From Roseibium sp. MMSF_3412 (lineage in GTDB: Bacteria; Pseudomonadota; Alphaproteobacteria; Rhizobiales; Stappiaceae), in the NCBI RefSeq assembly GCF_030733265.1, contig NZ_JASHJI010000001.1:248001-312000 (forward strand): 64,000 bases of DNA, in the 5' to 3' direction. The notes beneath the pieces were generated by a model that was not told the DNA's origin, did no database searches, and saw only the letters and a list, made by a program, of their open reading frames with translations. The stretch's first letter is position 1; each line of letters begins with the position of its first letter. Positions 1-8,723 of the stretch are shown one piece after another. Position numbers and translations under genes: made by a program.

Positions 1-1780
1 CATCCGGATCGAAATAGAGAACCCCGTCCCCCTCGCCCGCCCAGGCGGTGCGCCGCAGAAACCCGTCACCCGCCGTATCCATGAAGATCGTCGAGCGGTC
101 GAGGGCGGTCACCTCGATGCCGTCATCATCCAGATCAAAGATGATCGGCGGCTTGCCACCGCCGCCATTGCCGCCGGACTCGCCGTCGGATTTGCCAGAA
201 CCGTCTTTGTATTCGCCCGCAGATCGCGCCCGGTTGAACTCGCGTGCGCTGACCTCACCGTCGTTGTCATAGTCACCAAGACCACCACTGCCGATGCCCG
301 TTTCCCGCGAGCGTGTCGTGTCAACCGCGGAACTTTCCGTATCGCGACCGGAATTCTGGTTCGAGCCGGGAGCGGCGGCGTCAGGATCTCTTTGGCCTTT
401 GTTCTTTCCAAAGCCGATTGCGCTGTTGTGTTTTGAAAATTCTCGCGGATCCGTGATTGGCTCGCTTGTCGGTCCGCCTCTAAGACTGGTGATCTCTTGC
501 CACGAAGCATAGTGAATTTCTTTGTCGCTAAAGCCTTGCTTTCCAAGTCCGAACCCAACTGCTTCTGCTCGCGCAAGAGTGGTGTTCCGGTACGGTTCAG
601 GTTGCTCAACAAGATATTGAACAATGTCTTCACCATTCACCGGCGCTCGAACACCATCACTGACTTCAATCGAAGCCACTCCGTCGCGCGATCTCCAACC
701 TGGATACTCGAAGCCAAATGCTTCCTTCTCGTTCCAGGAGTCATTGTGTACGCGGACACCGCCGGCGACATAGGTGTGAAAATCCTCAACCTCAAAATTG
801 TAGGTTTTCCAGCCCTTCTTGTAGACTGGCTTCAGCGCAAGATTGCCGTTCTCCGGATAGACATAACCTTGGGCCTGTTCGAACATGTCTGCTGTCGCAG
901 CCGAATAGACGATACGCTCGGAGGTAACCTCTGCCTCCGAACCGTCAGCCAGAACAACTGTGCCACGCCCCCCGGCAACAAGGCTTTCGATTTCCTTGAA
1001 CCCACCTTGCGCTGCCAGAAACTGGTGACCGGGTGTGGTAACGAGTTCCTTCGCCTCACCATCCTCAACCCAACTCAAACGCAGCCATTCGTCAGTAATG
1101 TTTGTAAAGGTGCGAGCGACTTGTTTCAGAGAAAAACGACCGCGGCCATTTGTATCTGTTGGATTGTACGACAAGACGAAATCGCCTTCACCCAATTCGC
1201 CTATTGGTTTGCGCTCGTCTTCTGACGTTGATACTAGAGTATTACTAGGAAAGCACTTAATGATATTTTCTCTTAAATGGTCAGAATATGTCTTCACACC
1301 ATTTTCTAACAATTCCCTCTTCGATTTATTCAATGCTTCATCTACATTTATGTTTTTTTTGTATTCATCAACTACTAGGTCATAAATTTCCTGCTGTACT
1401 ATTACGCGAGCAAGATAATCGAAAAACTCGTTCTTTCTCGCTAATTCTTTAGATGTTATTTGCTCATTGGAGTGCTTACGTATTAAATCTGATATACCCG
1501 TTGATAGTGCTTGAAAATCATCATTTGAAATATTCGGATTGACCTGAGAAAGGTCGTCTGCAAGTCTCCTTTCTACTCGCCTAGTATTGCCTAAACCCAT
1601 CATTGCTTCGTTATCGAGAGCAGCACCAACCCCCCCTTCCAGCACACTTAGGCCAGCGGTGTTTAGTTGCCCGGTGCTTGTCCTAAGACTATTTGGCAAA
1701 AAATCTAAACCAACGCGAGCAGCGCGAGCGTACAGAAACTCAACTTCGTTGAATTCAGCCGTTGATAGACGATCAGACAT
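1..1780 (-). CDS. Hint-domain, EF-hand, RTX-type exoprotein (C-terminus outside window)
   Basis: The frame is open from ATG 1780 to the left edge (593 codons), with an in-frame TAA just before the ATG and GAGGAG about 10 bases upstream. Residues 1-175 are helical, AT-rich and unrecognised. Residues 176-346 form an intein-like Hint (pretoxin-HINT) domain: nucleophile Cys176 in CFPSNTLV, block B TTPGHQF with His252, and a terminal block HTYVAGGVRVHN ending at Asn346. A canonical EF-hand loop DYDNDGEVSARE follows at about 503-514, then a Gly/Ser linker and PIIFDLDDDGIEVT plus a DTAGDGFLRRTAW block, typical of large calcium-binding RTX proteins secreted by type I systems. The Hint domain probably self-cleaves to release the downstream part (inference). 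It lies 42 bp after a small secreted protein gene and is probably co-transcribed with it. Confidence 0.85.
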   Translation of the reverse strand, partial: MSDRLSTAEFNEVEFLYARAARVGLDFLPNSLRTSTGQLNTAGLSVLEGGVGAALDNEAMMGLGNTRRVERRLADDLSQVNPNISNDDFQALSTGISDLIRKHSNEQITSKELARKNEFFDYLARVIVQQEIYDLVVDEYKKNINVDEALNKSKRELLENGVKTYSDHLRENIIKCFPSNTLVSTSEDERKPIGELGEGDFVLSYNPTDTNGRGRFSLKQVARTFTNITDEWLRLSWVEDGEAKELVTTPGHQFLAAQGGFKEIESLVAGGRGTVVLADGSEAEVTSERIVYSAATADMFEQAQGYVYPENGNLALKPVYKKGWKTYNFEVEDFHTYVAGGVRVHNDSWNEKEAFGFEYPGWRSRDGVASIEVSDGVRAPVNGEDIVQYLVEQPEPYRNTTLARAEAVGFGLGKQGFSDKEIHYASWQEITSLRGGPTSEPITDPREFSKHNSAIGFGKNKGQRDPDAAAPGSNQNSGRDTESSAVDTTRSRETGIGSGGLGDYDNDGEVSAREFNRARSAGEYKDGSGKSDGESGGNGGGGKPPIIFDLDDDGIEVTALDRSTIFMDTAGDGFLRRTAWAGEGDGVLYFDPD

Positions 1781-1822
1781 TTAAGCAGCGCTCCTCAACT
1801 TCACAAAAGTATAATTCACGAT

Positions 1823-2497
1823 TTAGGTTCTTGGAGGGCAAATAATTTCGACGGAAGAAGAGGACGCAGGCCTTATAGAGGCAGCTTCTTCTTTCAAGAT
1901 GCCATTTAAGAAAAGTATTTCATTTTGAACATCAACGTCCAAATTCTCAACAACAAGTAATAACTTTGATAGCGTTTCCTCCGAATATTTTTTTAATTCT
2001 TTGCTCACAGCGGCGACTGAAAAGAAGCCGCTTTGCAAATTTCTCACGCGATCCTTTTGAACCAAAAAAATCGAATACATGTTCCCTTCAGCAGCAGATA
2101 AATGTATATATCCTCCAGAATATACTACATCCAACAAGTCCAAGAATGTTCTTTCATTTCTCTCGAAAACAATTTCATTACTACTGTTTTTCATATTTAA
2201 TAACAACGCATCTTCAAGATATTTTACGGCCGCGCACTTATCTTCATTCACATGACCAATAATTACTAGCATCGCCTTCTGGTAAAGCTTGTCTAGAATA
2301 CAATTCTGATTGCCCAAATCAATTTCATGCCAAAAATCTTTATAGTTTCCAGTTACTGAAGCGCTTTCTCTTTTTTCAAGGTAATTTTTATCTGTGCACT
2401 CTAACGCGTTTACTTTAAGTGTCGAAAATACAAAGAAAAAGAAAAACAACCATCCAAGCAGACTCAGACATAGAAAGTTTCGATATTGAGGTTTCAT
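1823..2497 (-). CDS. Small secreted protein, AT-rich, unknown function
   Basis: This 224-aa protein starts at ATG 2497, which has GGGAGG about 7 bases upstream; the frame stays open further upstream but without a comparable site. A long hydrophobic signal segment rich in Leu and Phe (about residues 8-30) precedes a mature part starting near ALECTDKN, with a few Cys residues and a Ser-rich tail ending CPPRT. I recognise no domain. The gene ends 42 bp before the Hint/RTX gene in the same orientation. A second signal-peptide protein (4668-5249) holds the same place next to the RTX remnant, so a role as periplasmic partner or immunity factor of the exoprotein is possible, but this is inference from position only. 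Base composition is much more AT-rich than the chromosomal genes in the window. Confidence 0.75.
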   Translation of the reverse strand: MKPQYRNFLCLSLLGWLFFFFFVFSTLKVNALECTDKNYLEKRESASVTGNYKDFWHEIDLGNQNCILDKLYQKAMLVIIGHVNEDKCAAVKYLEDALLLNMKNSSNEIVFERNERTFLDLLDVVYSGGYIHLSAAEGNMYSIFLVQKDRVRNLQSGFFSVAAVSKELKKYSEETLSKLLLVVENLDVDVQNEILFLNGILKEEAASIRPASSSSVEIICPPRT

Positions 2498-2766
2498 TGC
2501 CTTTCCTCCCTGTAGCCATTGCAGGAAATATTTTTCTGTGTTTTCAATTGACAAAGACAGTAATGACAGCCCCCCGAACGTCTAAGCAAAAACAAAATAA
2601 AAAATTTACTTATATTTTCGATAATTACCTTGCGGATAGATCATTTCATTTCTACATTGATTTTTTTCACTTTACTTACAACCGCTACAACATTTTAAGA
2701 GTGTGTATTCATGTTAGCCTTTGCGAATCTAAGGCGGTAAGTTTCTGTTCTCAGCAAACAAAGCAT

Positions 2767-3474
2767 CTAAAGCACCTCAACATAATTCCCCCCAACCGTC
2801 TTCAGCCCACACCGCCTAAAGAACTGATCACTCTCCGCCGCGCTCATCCCGTTGGTAACGTGGACCAGAATATGGCTGCAATTCCGCTCTTTTGCCCATT
2901 GCCGGATCGCCTGCATCAGCCGGAGGGCGACCTTGCCTGCCAGCATCGATCCGGTAAGCGAACTGCTGTAATAAAGCCCGGTCACGGAGCAGACGAGCGC
3001 GCCTTCACCCAGGAAATACTCACCGGCGTTGAGCGAGGCAAAGCCGACCGGCTTTTCTGCCTCATTGAGCGTCGCGAGCAGCAACCCGTGCTGATCCGGC
3101 TGCCGGACCACCTTGTCGAAAAGCGCACGTGCCTTGCGTTCTGAAAACGGAATGTCGCGGAAGATGGTTCTCTCGTGGGCGTCCCTGACGAGGTCAAAGG
3201 CGGCAGTGAAATCCGCCTCGCTATCCCGCGCGAGCCTTACCAGAATCCGGCCGGACTTGCGTATCTCGGACCGCGCCCCGGAAACAGGGTCATTGCGCGC
3301 TCCGGCGCCGCCATCCGGCACAGCAGTTCCCGTGTCGCCGGACGCAATTTCCATGCGCCCGGAGAGATCAGAATCGCCTCTGTCCACCTTGCCCCCACTT
3401 CCAAGCCTGGCCGGTATCCGCTCTCGCCTCAAAGCAGGCGCCCGGCCCGAGATGCCGGACGGCACCCCTAACAT
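2767..3474 (-). CDS. GNAT-like acyltransferase domain protein, copy 1
   Basis: The frame opens at TTG 3486 with an ATG at 3474 (235 aa), which I prefer; the first ~75 residues are low-complexity and poorly conserved-looking, so the real start may be still further in. The last ~150 residues look like a GNAT fold: a central VGFASLNAGEYFLGEGALV strand pair, then LVHVTNG and a C-terminal FFRRCGLKTVGGNY block. The 5337-5819 reading frame carries the same blocks (GFASVHAGEYFLG, VHVTNG, FFRRCGMTTVGGNY), so the two are paralogues. Both stand upstream of a small secreted protein and an RTX-type gene on the same strand. That could suggest an acyl- or acetyl-transfer role on the exoprotein, by analogy with toxin-activating acyltransferases, although it does not resemble HlyC itself. 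Confidence 0.7.
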   Translation of the reverse strand: MLGVPSGISGRAPALRRERIPARLGSGGKVDRGDSDLSGRMEIASGDTGTAVPDGGAGARNDPVSGARSEIRKSGRILVRLARDSEADFTAAFDLVRDAHERTIFRDIPFSERKARALFDKVVRQPDQHGLLLATLNEAEKPVGFASLNAGEYFLGEGALVCSVTGLYYSSSLTGSMLAGKVALRLMQAIRQWAKERNCSHILVHVTNGMSAAESDQFFRRCGLKTVGGNYVEVL

Positions 3475-3591
3475 CTTGTTAACCAAACCTTAGCAATAGT
3501 ACGAAGTCACGTGCAACCGGTTTTGTTCGATTTAGGGTTGAAATTTGAACTTCCGCAGCGTTCTCAATTAGATCGCTGAACGAACCTCGCC

Positions 3592-3837
3592 TCACCACGT
3601 GTCACTGTTTGCAAGACCCCTAATAATCTCCCGCTGCTGCTCACGCGGCAGGGACACATAAGCCGTCACCGTTGCCGCCGGATGCTCATATCCCGTGTTT
3701 TGCGACCAGGCCTTGTGCTGTTGGAGTGTGGCGCAGATCCTATCCGTGAACACGGCATGGGTTTTCCGCCAGCCATACGCACTGAAGGCTCGCATACCGG
3801 CTCTTTCAACGGCTTGCAGACCGCGGCATCCGGCCGC
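3592..3837 (-). pseudogene. C-terminal fragment of a tyrosine integrase
   Basis: The frame is open from just after a TGA at 3838-3840 to the stop at 3592. It reads like the last ~80 residues of a phage-type tyrosine recombinase: VERAGM, then FSAYGWRKTHA (box II-like, catalytic His replaced by Tyr or shifted), KAWSQNTGYEH, and a terminal Tyr-containing VTAYVSLPREQQREII. Family members are about 350-420 aa, and nothing integrase-like precedes it, so this is a 5'-truncated remnant. It is distinct in sequence from the full integrase at 10243-11508 and therefore marks a second, older insertion. It lies between the intact and decayed copies of the GNAT / secreted / RTX module. Confidence 0.7.
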
Positions 3838-4158
3838 TCATTGGCCCGATTTAGCAAGTGCGGATCTGGAGGTCATTCAACATGTAGGTGGGGTGGCGGA
3901 GAGGAAGTCCGTCGAGTTATCTTTTCAAGGCATTGTTTTTTTAAATTTTCTTTCTGAAATTGCACTCAATACCTCAAGTCATACCACCACTGTGATTGCG
4001 AAAGCTTGCATGTGAAGCATCGCTTCAGCCAACGACCACAATAGCATGGCGATGACCTCGGAACGGTGACTTACCTCGGTGCTCAGGTTCGCCTGCACAC
4101 GCGAAGGCGGCAGGCAAACCCAATTGCAAAATCTGCGTCCTCTAAGAACCAAAAGCGA
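3838..4158. other. Intergenic stretch without a recognisable gene
   Basis: About 320 bp between the integrase fragment and the RTX tail. Frames on both strands are short and show no recognisable protein, and I see no hairpin or repeat. It is likely decayed sequence from the same insertion events. Confidence 0.4.
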
Positions 4159-4623
4159 TCAAACAAACACGAAGTCATCGCTCTGCAGACTGGAAACGAG
4201 CACACTCTTCAAGACGACAGCGGTGTCCGCGTCGAGAGTTATCGTCGTGTCGGCGCCGTCGTCCACAGCGGCTGCAAGAACGGCATTGAAGTCGGCAAAT
4301 ACCGCGCTTTCGAATTGGAGAACGTCTGCCTCAGCTCCGCTTGTCTCGAAATCTGTAACAGTGTCGGTTGCAGCACCCGCGCTTGTGAAGACAAACGTGT
4401 CCGAACCGCTTCCTCCGGATAGGATGTCGCTTCCACCGGCACCGCTCAAAATATCGTCGCCGGCACCGCCTAACAAAAACCCGGCATTGCCGCTTCCTGA
4501 ATACGCAGATTCATATGGATGATATGGATTTTCTACTGGGTCTGGTTTTTTCTTATTCTTGAGGACCTTCCCACATCCCGAAATCGGGCTGGTACATATG
4601 TTACCCCCGCTCGGTCCAACGTC
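4159..4623 (-). pseudogene. C-terminal remnant of an RTX calcium-binding protein
   Basis: The frame opens after a TAA at 4624-4626, has no ATG before the conserved part, and ends at 4159. Residues from about the middle carry RTX nonapeptides (LLGGAGDDILSGAGGSDIL, then SGGSGSDTFVF), followed by the usual C-terminal beta segment with TDTVTDFET and a Phe-Val-Phe-Val end that acts as a type I secretion signal in this family. About 50 residues of non-RTX sequence containing CTSPISGCGKV precede the repeats. Complete RTX proteins have many more repeats, so this is the tail of a deleted gene. The frame opens 42 bp after the stop of the secreted protein at 4668-5249, the same spacing as between 1823 and 1780, which supports a duplicated module in which most of the large gene is lost. 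Confidence 0.7.
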
Positions 4624-4667
4624 TTATAATCTTACCATCAACTCCTTTAATCCACCTATCACCCATT

Positions 4668-5249
4668 TCATCCTCTTTTACGCTTGAAAATGTGGCCAAA
4701 TACTTGATTTACTGATCTATCAGTTTTTAGTTTCGACAGACCTCTATATCCTAGGTAATATAAAGTTGATTTCATAACGCATGATCGAAGATCTACGTTC
4801 TCTCTTAATAAAAATATGACATATTTCTGCCCACCAAGTAAAAACAGAAGGGCTTCACATCCTTCTGCAAGTTTTGTTTTCTCTGAAGAATTTGCTACCT
4901 GAAGAATTTTTTCTTCGATTTCTGGCGGATCAGTAGATACATACAAGAAATTTAAAACTTCTGGCACAACGTCGTTAATTGGAATGAACTCGATATTTTC
5001 TGCGTCTCTTGAAATATCATTAAGAATAAGAGTAATTTTACTACAAATTTTACTTCGATTATATTCTTTTTCGTAGGAACAATAGTAGACTAAATTCGTT
5101 TCTTTTTGTATTTTATTGCCATTCGCCGAAAGGAAATCTGAAACAATTTTTGAATCACTCTTGTCATGCATTTGTTCCGCGAATGCTGGCGAAGCGCTGG
5201 AACAGAGGCAGAAAAGTAACAACAACTTCTGAATTTGCGACTTAAACAT
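4668..5249 (-). CDS. Small secreted protein, AT-rich, unknown function
   Basis: This 193-aa protein begins with a clear signal peptide (KLLLLFCLCSSASPAFA, predicted cleavage before EQMHDK). The mature part has six or so Cys residues (YYCSYEK, ICSKIT, EGCEALL, RSCVMKS) and a basic end FKRKRG. No domain is recognised, and it is not obviously homologous to the 224-aa secreted protein at 1823-2497, although size, AT-richness, signal peptide and neighbours match. It sits between a damaged GNAT gene upstream and the RTX tail downstream, all on the minus strand. If the RTX exoproteins are toxins, these two divergent secreted proteins would fit specific partners or immunity proteins; that is inference from position alone. 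Confidence 0.7.
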   Translation of the reverse strand: MFKSQIQKLLLLFCLCSSASPAFAEQMHDKSDSKIVSDFLSANGNKIQKETNLVYYCSYEKEYNRSKICSKITLILNDISRDAENIEFIPINDVVPEVLNFLYVSTDPPEIEEKILQVANSSEKTKLAEGCEALLFLLGGQKYVIFLLRENVDLRSCVMKSTLYYLGYRGLSKLKTDRSVNQVFGHIFKRKRG

Positions 5250-5336
5250 CGTCTATCCAGTCAGGAAAACATGAGATGCGAACATTATTCCGAAGGCCGC
5301 CGCACAAATCTGCGATTTAAGCGATCTCGAAGTCTA

Positions 5337-5819
5337 TCAGCCAGCACTGCAATAATTCCCTCCAACAGTTGTCATACCGCACCGCCTAAAAAACTTGTCA
5401 GTTCCCTCCGCATCCACACCATTGGTCACATGAACAATCAGATGCTCAAAGTTCCGCATCTTAGCCCTATGACGCATTGCCTTTAAGAGCTGCAACGCCG
5501 CCTTGCCACCAAGAAACGTGCCGGAAACTTTTCGAGAAACATTAAGCGTCTGCACCGTCGCAATCAACGTCCCGGTTCCCAGGAAATACTCTCCGGCATG
5601 AACCGAGGCAAAGCCGTAATGACCATCTTCGGCAAGCGGTTCTGCTCCACGCTGAACAGCATAGATCAACCCGAACCGGTTCGGCTGGGCTGTTGCTTTT
5701 TCAAAAAATAGCACGCGCTTTTTCTTCGGGAAACGGGATGTAGCGGAAGATCGCGTTTGATGCGCTTCGCGGGCGAGATACACACCGGCGCGGTAGTCCG
5801 CCTCAGACCCGTCTGCCAC
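5337..5819 (-). pseudogene. GNAT-like acyltransferase, copy 2, with a compensating frameshift pair
   Basis: The open frame (GTG 5819) is clearly paralogous to the gene at 2767-3474 over its second half: GFASVHAGEYFLG, LIVHVTNG, FFRRCGMTTVGGNY. A segment of about 19 residues after AREAHQ does not match. Read one frame over, the same bases give AIFRYIPFPEEKARAIF, which matches IFRDIPFSERKARALF of copy 1. A one-base loss near 5750 and a one-base gain in the T6 run near 5705 therefore scramble this stretch and then restore frame. The N-terminal ~75 residues of copy 1 are also missing here: an in-frame stop lies at 5892-5894 with no good start after it. The product is probably non-functional, but the frame is kept open. 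Confidence 0.7.
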
Positions 5820-6085
5820 CCCTGTGTTGCAGTTGGAGTTCGAGCGGGTAAGATCGTCGTCTCTGCCGAGCTGGCCAACTGTCCTAAATACTTAAGGATA
5901 TATTGCGCTAAACGCTTCGGGGATTCGAGAAAAGATCGTGTTGCTCGACGATTTCGCATTTGGAATTGGCAACTTGTTTCCGAACCACACCTCGATCCAG
6001 TCCTTCCCGAAAGTCCAAGTCAAAAGGGATGGTGATTGACGATTTCCCAGTAACTCCTTGTTCGGCAATCGAAGAGGATTGCAAA

Positions 6086-8332
6086 TCAAGAATTTAACCA
6101 CAAGCGGCAAGTCCGATCTCCTGAGTGCGCGCTCTCAAAATTGATCCCTGCCGTCCGAAGCATCGGAGCGATCCGGCGCAAGTGTTTGCCAAGAGCTGCC
6201 GCGTTTGCAGGCCAGCCGCGCCGCTGTTCACGGGCGTCTGGTGCATAAAGCATGATTGCCGTGAAGAGAGCGGTTGGCGTGCCGGCAAAGCCGTCTGGAA
6301 AGTCTACAAGGAGCTTGTCGCGAATGACCACGGCCAAGGCATCGTTTTCAAACTTGCTTTCGGTTGCACCCTTCAAGTTTTGCTCATATGCAGACAGAAA
6401 CTCGCCTGGCTCCCAGCCAAGTGCCGGGCCAGCAGCTTCAGCCCAGCGAGCAAAGTCCGCCATTCGCGGCAATCGCGTCAGTTGCACCGACTTCTTCCGC
6501 TGCATGGCGCGCGAAACACCATCGAGCAAGCATCCCAGAATACGCGGACATGCCTCTTCGAACTCCTCCCACAAGTCCTCTTCCGGCCGCCGCTCATGCT
6601 CGGGAATCGCAGGTAGATAGACTGCAACGCCGCGCGAAGCCAGGTCGCCACGCTCTGCAAGATCGTTGATGCCGTTAAGAATGATCGGGCGTGCGGCATC
6701 AAAGACTTCCTGCTCGCGATCTGTGTGAAGACGGCGCGTCGTCAAGCCCGAGCCAGTGGCGAGCATACAAAGTGCATCAGACAACCAGTTGGGCATCCTG
6801 CTTAAATTGTCTATCGCCAGCACCCAGGCATTTGCAGCCTCGACCGCGACGTTTTGATCGTCTTTCGGCGCAGACCGCAATGAAGCACGGGCGGGGTCAA
6901 CGAGCTTGCGTAACATCCTGCTTGTGGTGGACTTCGCACTGCCATGTTCGCCGTTAACCAGTAGAATTGGATACGGCCCATTCGGCCGTAGCGAAGTCAC
7001 CAGCCAGGCGACGATCAGCAGCATATCCTCATTTTTTGAAACCCGGATAAAGTTCGCCAGTTCTTCAACAAAGGCTCCTTTCTCGGGCTCTGGCATCGGC
7101 AACATCGCTTGTGTTCGGCGGAACTTGCAGTCCGGCCGGGAAACGACCTCCCACCCTGCCGGTGTTATCTTCACTGCCCGCCAGTCTGCGTCACAAAGAT
7201 CGATCCAGATGGTTTCTGACGTTTCGCCGGAACGAATGAACACACTATGCTGAAGGCCTTCATTTACAGCGCGAGCGTCGAGAACCCTTAATGCGTCTTC
7301 CATTGCCTGGCCGCCGAGCATCCCTCCGCTTTCCTTGTAATAACGTGCTGCGATCCAACGCCGAAATTCCCGGGAGCGAATGGGCCAGTTTTCGAAATGG
7401 TTCCGGACTTGGAAAGTTGCCCAGGCTTCAAACCCTTCGTCATGCCAAAGCTCAACAGATTCACACAGGCTCAACAATTGAGTTCGCTGGGGCGGACGTT
7501 TCCGCTTTCTGGAATTCGCCCCCTCTTCAGCATAGTCGTCGGCAATGGTGTCCTGGGGCGTCCGGCTGTTTGAGCCATGCGTCGAATACAATTCTTTGGA
7601 ATCGGATGAAATTTCATTTCCGCGCGACGTGTGGGGTGCCCGCGTCGAGCACGCTTTTGCACGCGAGATCAGATCCCTTGCACGTGTTTGGTTCCAATTC
7701 TCTGCCAAGGCATCGGCAGCATCCCAGCCGTGGTTGACCTGCTCGGGCGGTTCAACTATCGCAACTGACTCAGCTCCAGCATTGAATGCCAGGCGCATCA
7801 CATCTGCCGCATAGGCACTACCCGCTTTATCGGCATCTGGCCAGATGACAACATGACGTCCAACAAGGGGGGACCAATCGGTTTTCCCGGCCGCTTTGCT
7901 GCCTCCACTACTTGTTGTTACTACAAAGTCTGGAAGCAGTTTTTGAGCCGCATCTGTGGCTTTCTCACCCTCGGTGACCAACACGACCGCCTCGTTGTGC
8001 TGTGCAAGTTGGTCAAGCCGATAAAGAGAGCGGTTTTCGGAGATCGCGGCCCAGCGCCAACGCGTGCGTCCTGTTGAGTCGTTCCGCCAGAAGGTCAATG
8101 GTAGGACAACCTTGTCACCATCGTCGCCTTCGAAGCGGGCGACGATGGCACAAAGCTTGCTGCCCACATCAAGATAGCGCCACTCGGCAGAAGGCTTCCC
8201 TCGCTGAGGATGCGTCCCGGGCGGAGTTGGGGCTTCATCCGGGACGGGAACCAAGGGGATCCAGTCCTGCGAGGCAGACCGCTTGTCGGGCGTCTCTGCC
8301 TCCCTAATCGGTGCAAACGGATCATTTGACAA
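6086..8332 (-). CDS. TOPRIM-domain primase / ATPase, island replication protein
   Basis: The 748-aa protein starts at TTG 8332, overlapping the upstream gene by 11 bp, an arrangement that suggests translational coupling. Residues ~110-190 form a TOPRIM fold (VLVTEGEKATDAA, then HVVIWPDADKAG), as in archaeo-eukaryotic-type and DnaG-like primases of mobile elements. The C-terminal half is a P-loop ATPase (Walker A GEHGSAKSTTS, then a Walker B-like WVLAIDNLS) as found in primase-associated helicases of phage satellites and islands. A Ser/Arg/Lys-rich linker near residue 250-280 joins them. With the 102-aa protein encoded upstream it forms a split primase-helicase that would replicate the excised island. 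The region up to the damaged GNAT gene (5820-6085) holds no gene. Confidence 0.85.
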   Translation of the reverse strand: MSNDPFAPIREAETPDKRSASQDWIPLVPVPDEAPTPPGTHPQRGKPSAEWRYLDVGSKLCAIVARFEGDDGDKVVLPLTFWRNDSTGRTRWRWAAISENRSLYRLDQLAQHNEAVVLVTEGEKATDAAQKLLPDFVVTTSSGGSKAAGKTDWSPLVGRHVVIWPDADKAGSAYAADVMRLAFNAGAESVAIVEPPEQVNHGWDAADALAENWNQTRARDLISRAKACSTRAPHTSRGNEISSDSKELYSTHGSNSRTPQDTIADDYAEEGANSRKRKRPPQRTQLLSLCESVELWHDEGFEAWATFQVRNHFENWPIRSREFRRWIAARYYKESGGMLGGQAMEDALRVLDARAVNEGLQHSVFIRSGETSETIWIDLCDADWRAVKITPAGWEVVSRPDCKFRRTQAMLPMPEPEKGAFVEELANFIRVSKNEDMLLIVAWLVTSLRPNGPYPILLVNGEHGSAKSTTSRMLRKLVDPARASLRSAPKDDQNVAVEAANAWVLAIDNLSRMPNWLSDALCMLATGSGLTTRRLHTDREQEVFDAARPIILNGINDLAERGDLASRGVAVYLPAIPEHERRPEEDLWEEFEEACPRILGCLLDGVSRAMQRKKSVQLTRLPRMADFARWAEAAGPALGWEPGEFLSAYEQNLKGATESKFENDALAVVIRDKLLVDFPDGFAGTPTALFTAIMLYAPDAREQRRGWPANAAALGKHLRRIAPMLRTAGINFESAHSGDRTCRLWLNS

Positions 8333-8630
8333 AGGGATTCACCCCCAACATGTCCGAGACCTTGATGGCCGCCTCTCGCTGCGACAAATCGAACAGAAAC
8401 GCAGCCAGTGCGATGAGATCCCGTCCGCCTTCCCCGGTCGCAAAATCCGCCCACTTCCCTGTGCGCATATTCACCTTCAGGGACCCGTGCCGCCTGTCGA
8501 TCCTTCGCGGATTGCGGGCCACCCACTCCGTGCCCTCCCGGCGGCCATCCGGCAACCAGCGCTCCAATAAGATACCGGACCGCGACAACGCGGCCCTTGC
8601 CACCTGCTCAAAATTCACCCGCCGCCTCAT
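8322..8630 (-). CDS. Primase N-terminal-like protein, partner of the TOPRIM-ATPase
   Basis: 102 aa from ATG 8630, which has GGAG about 8 bases upstream. The sequence (WLPDGRREGTEWVARNP, SLKVNMRTGKWADFATG, DLIALAAFLF) matches the N-terminal region that usually precedes TOPRIM in proteins of this class, where it binds DNA template together with a zinc-binding segment. Here it is a separate gene overlapping the TOPRIM-ATPase gene by 11 bp, so the two almost certainly act together. No zinc-chelating Cys set is visible. Cytoplasmic; role in initiating replication of the island is inferred from family and context. Confidence 0.75.
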   Translation of the reverse strand: MRRRVNFEQVARAALSRSGILLERWLPDGRREGTEWVARNPRRIDRRHGSLKVNMRTGKWADFATGEGGRDLIALAAFLFDLSQREAAIKVSDMLGVNPFVK

Positions 8631-8723
8631 ACCACTGCTCCGCTTGCAGGTTTTTCCATATCTTGAGCAACTTTGAGAACGGGACTTAAGCAGTCAGAAT
8701 CGGAGTACGATGGAATATTAGTT

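Noticed and set aside
2767..3474. HlyC-type toxin acyltransferase
   Set aside because: The C-terminal blocks look like GNAT motifs, and HlyC's conserved His/Asp pattern is not visible, so only a GNAT-like label is given.
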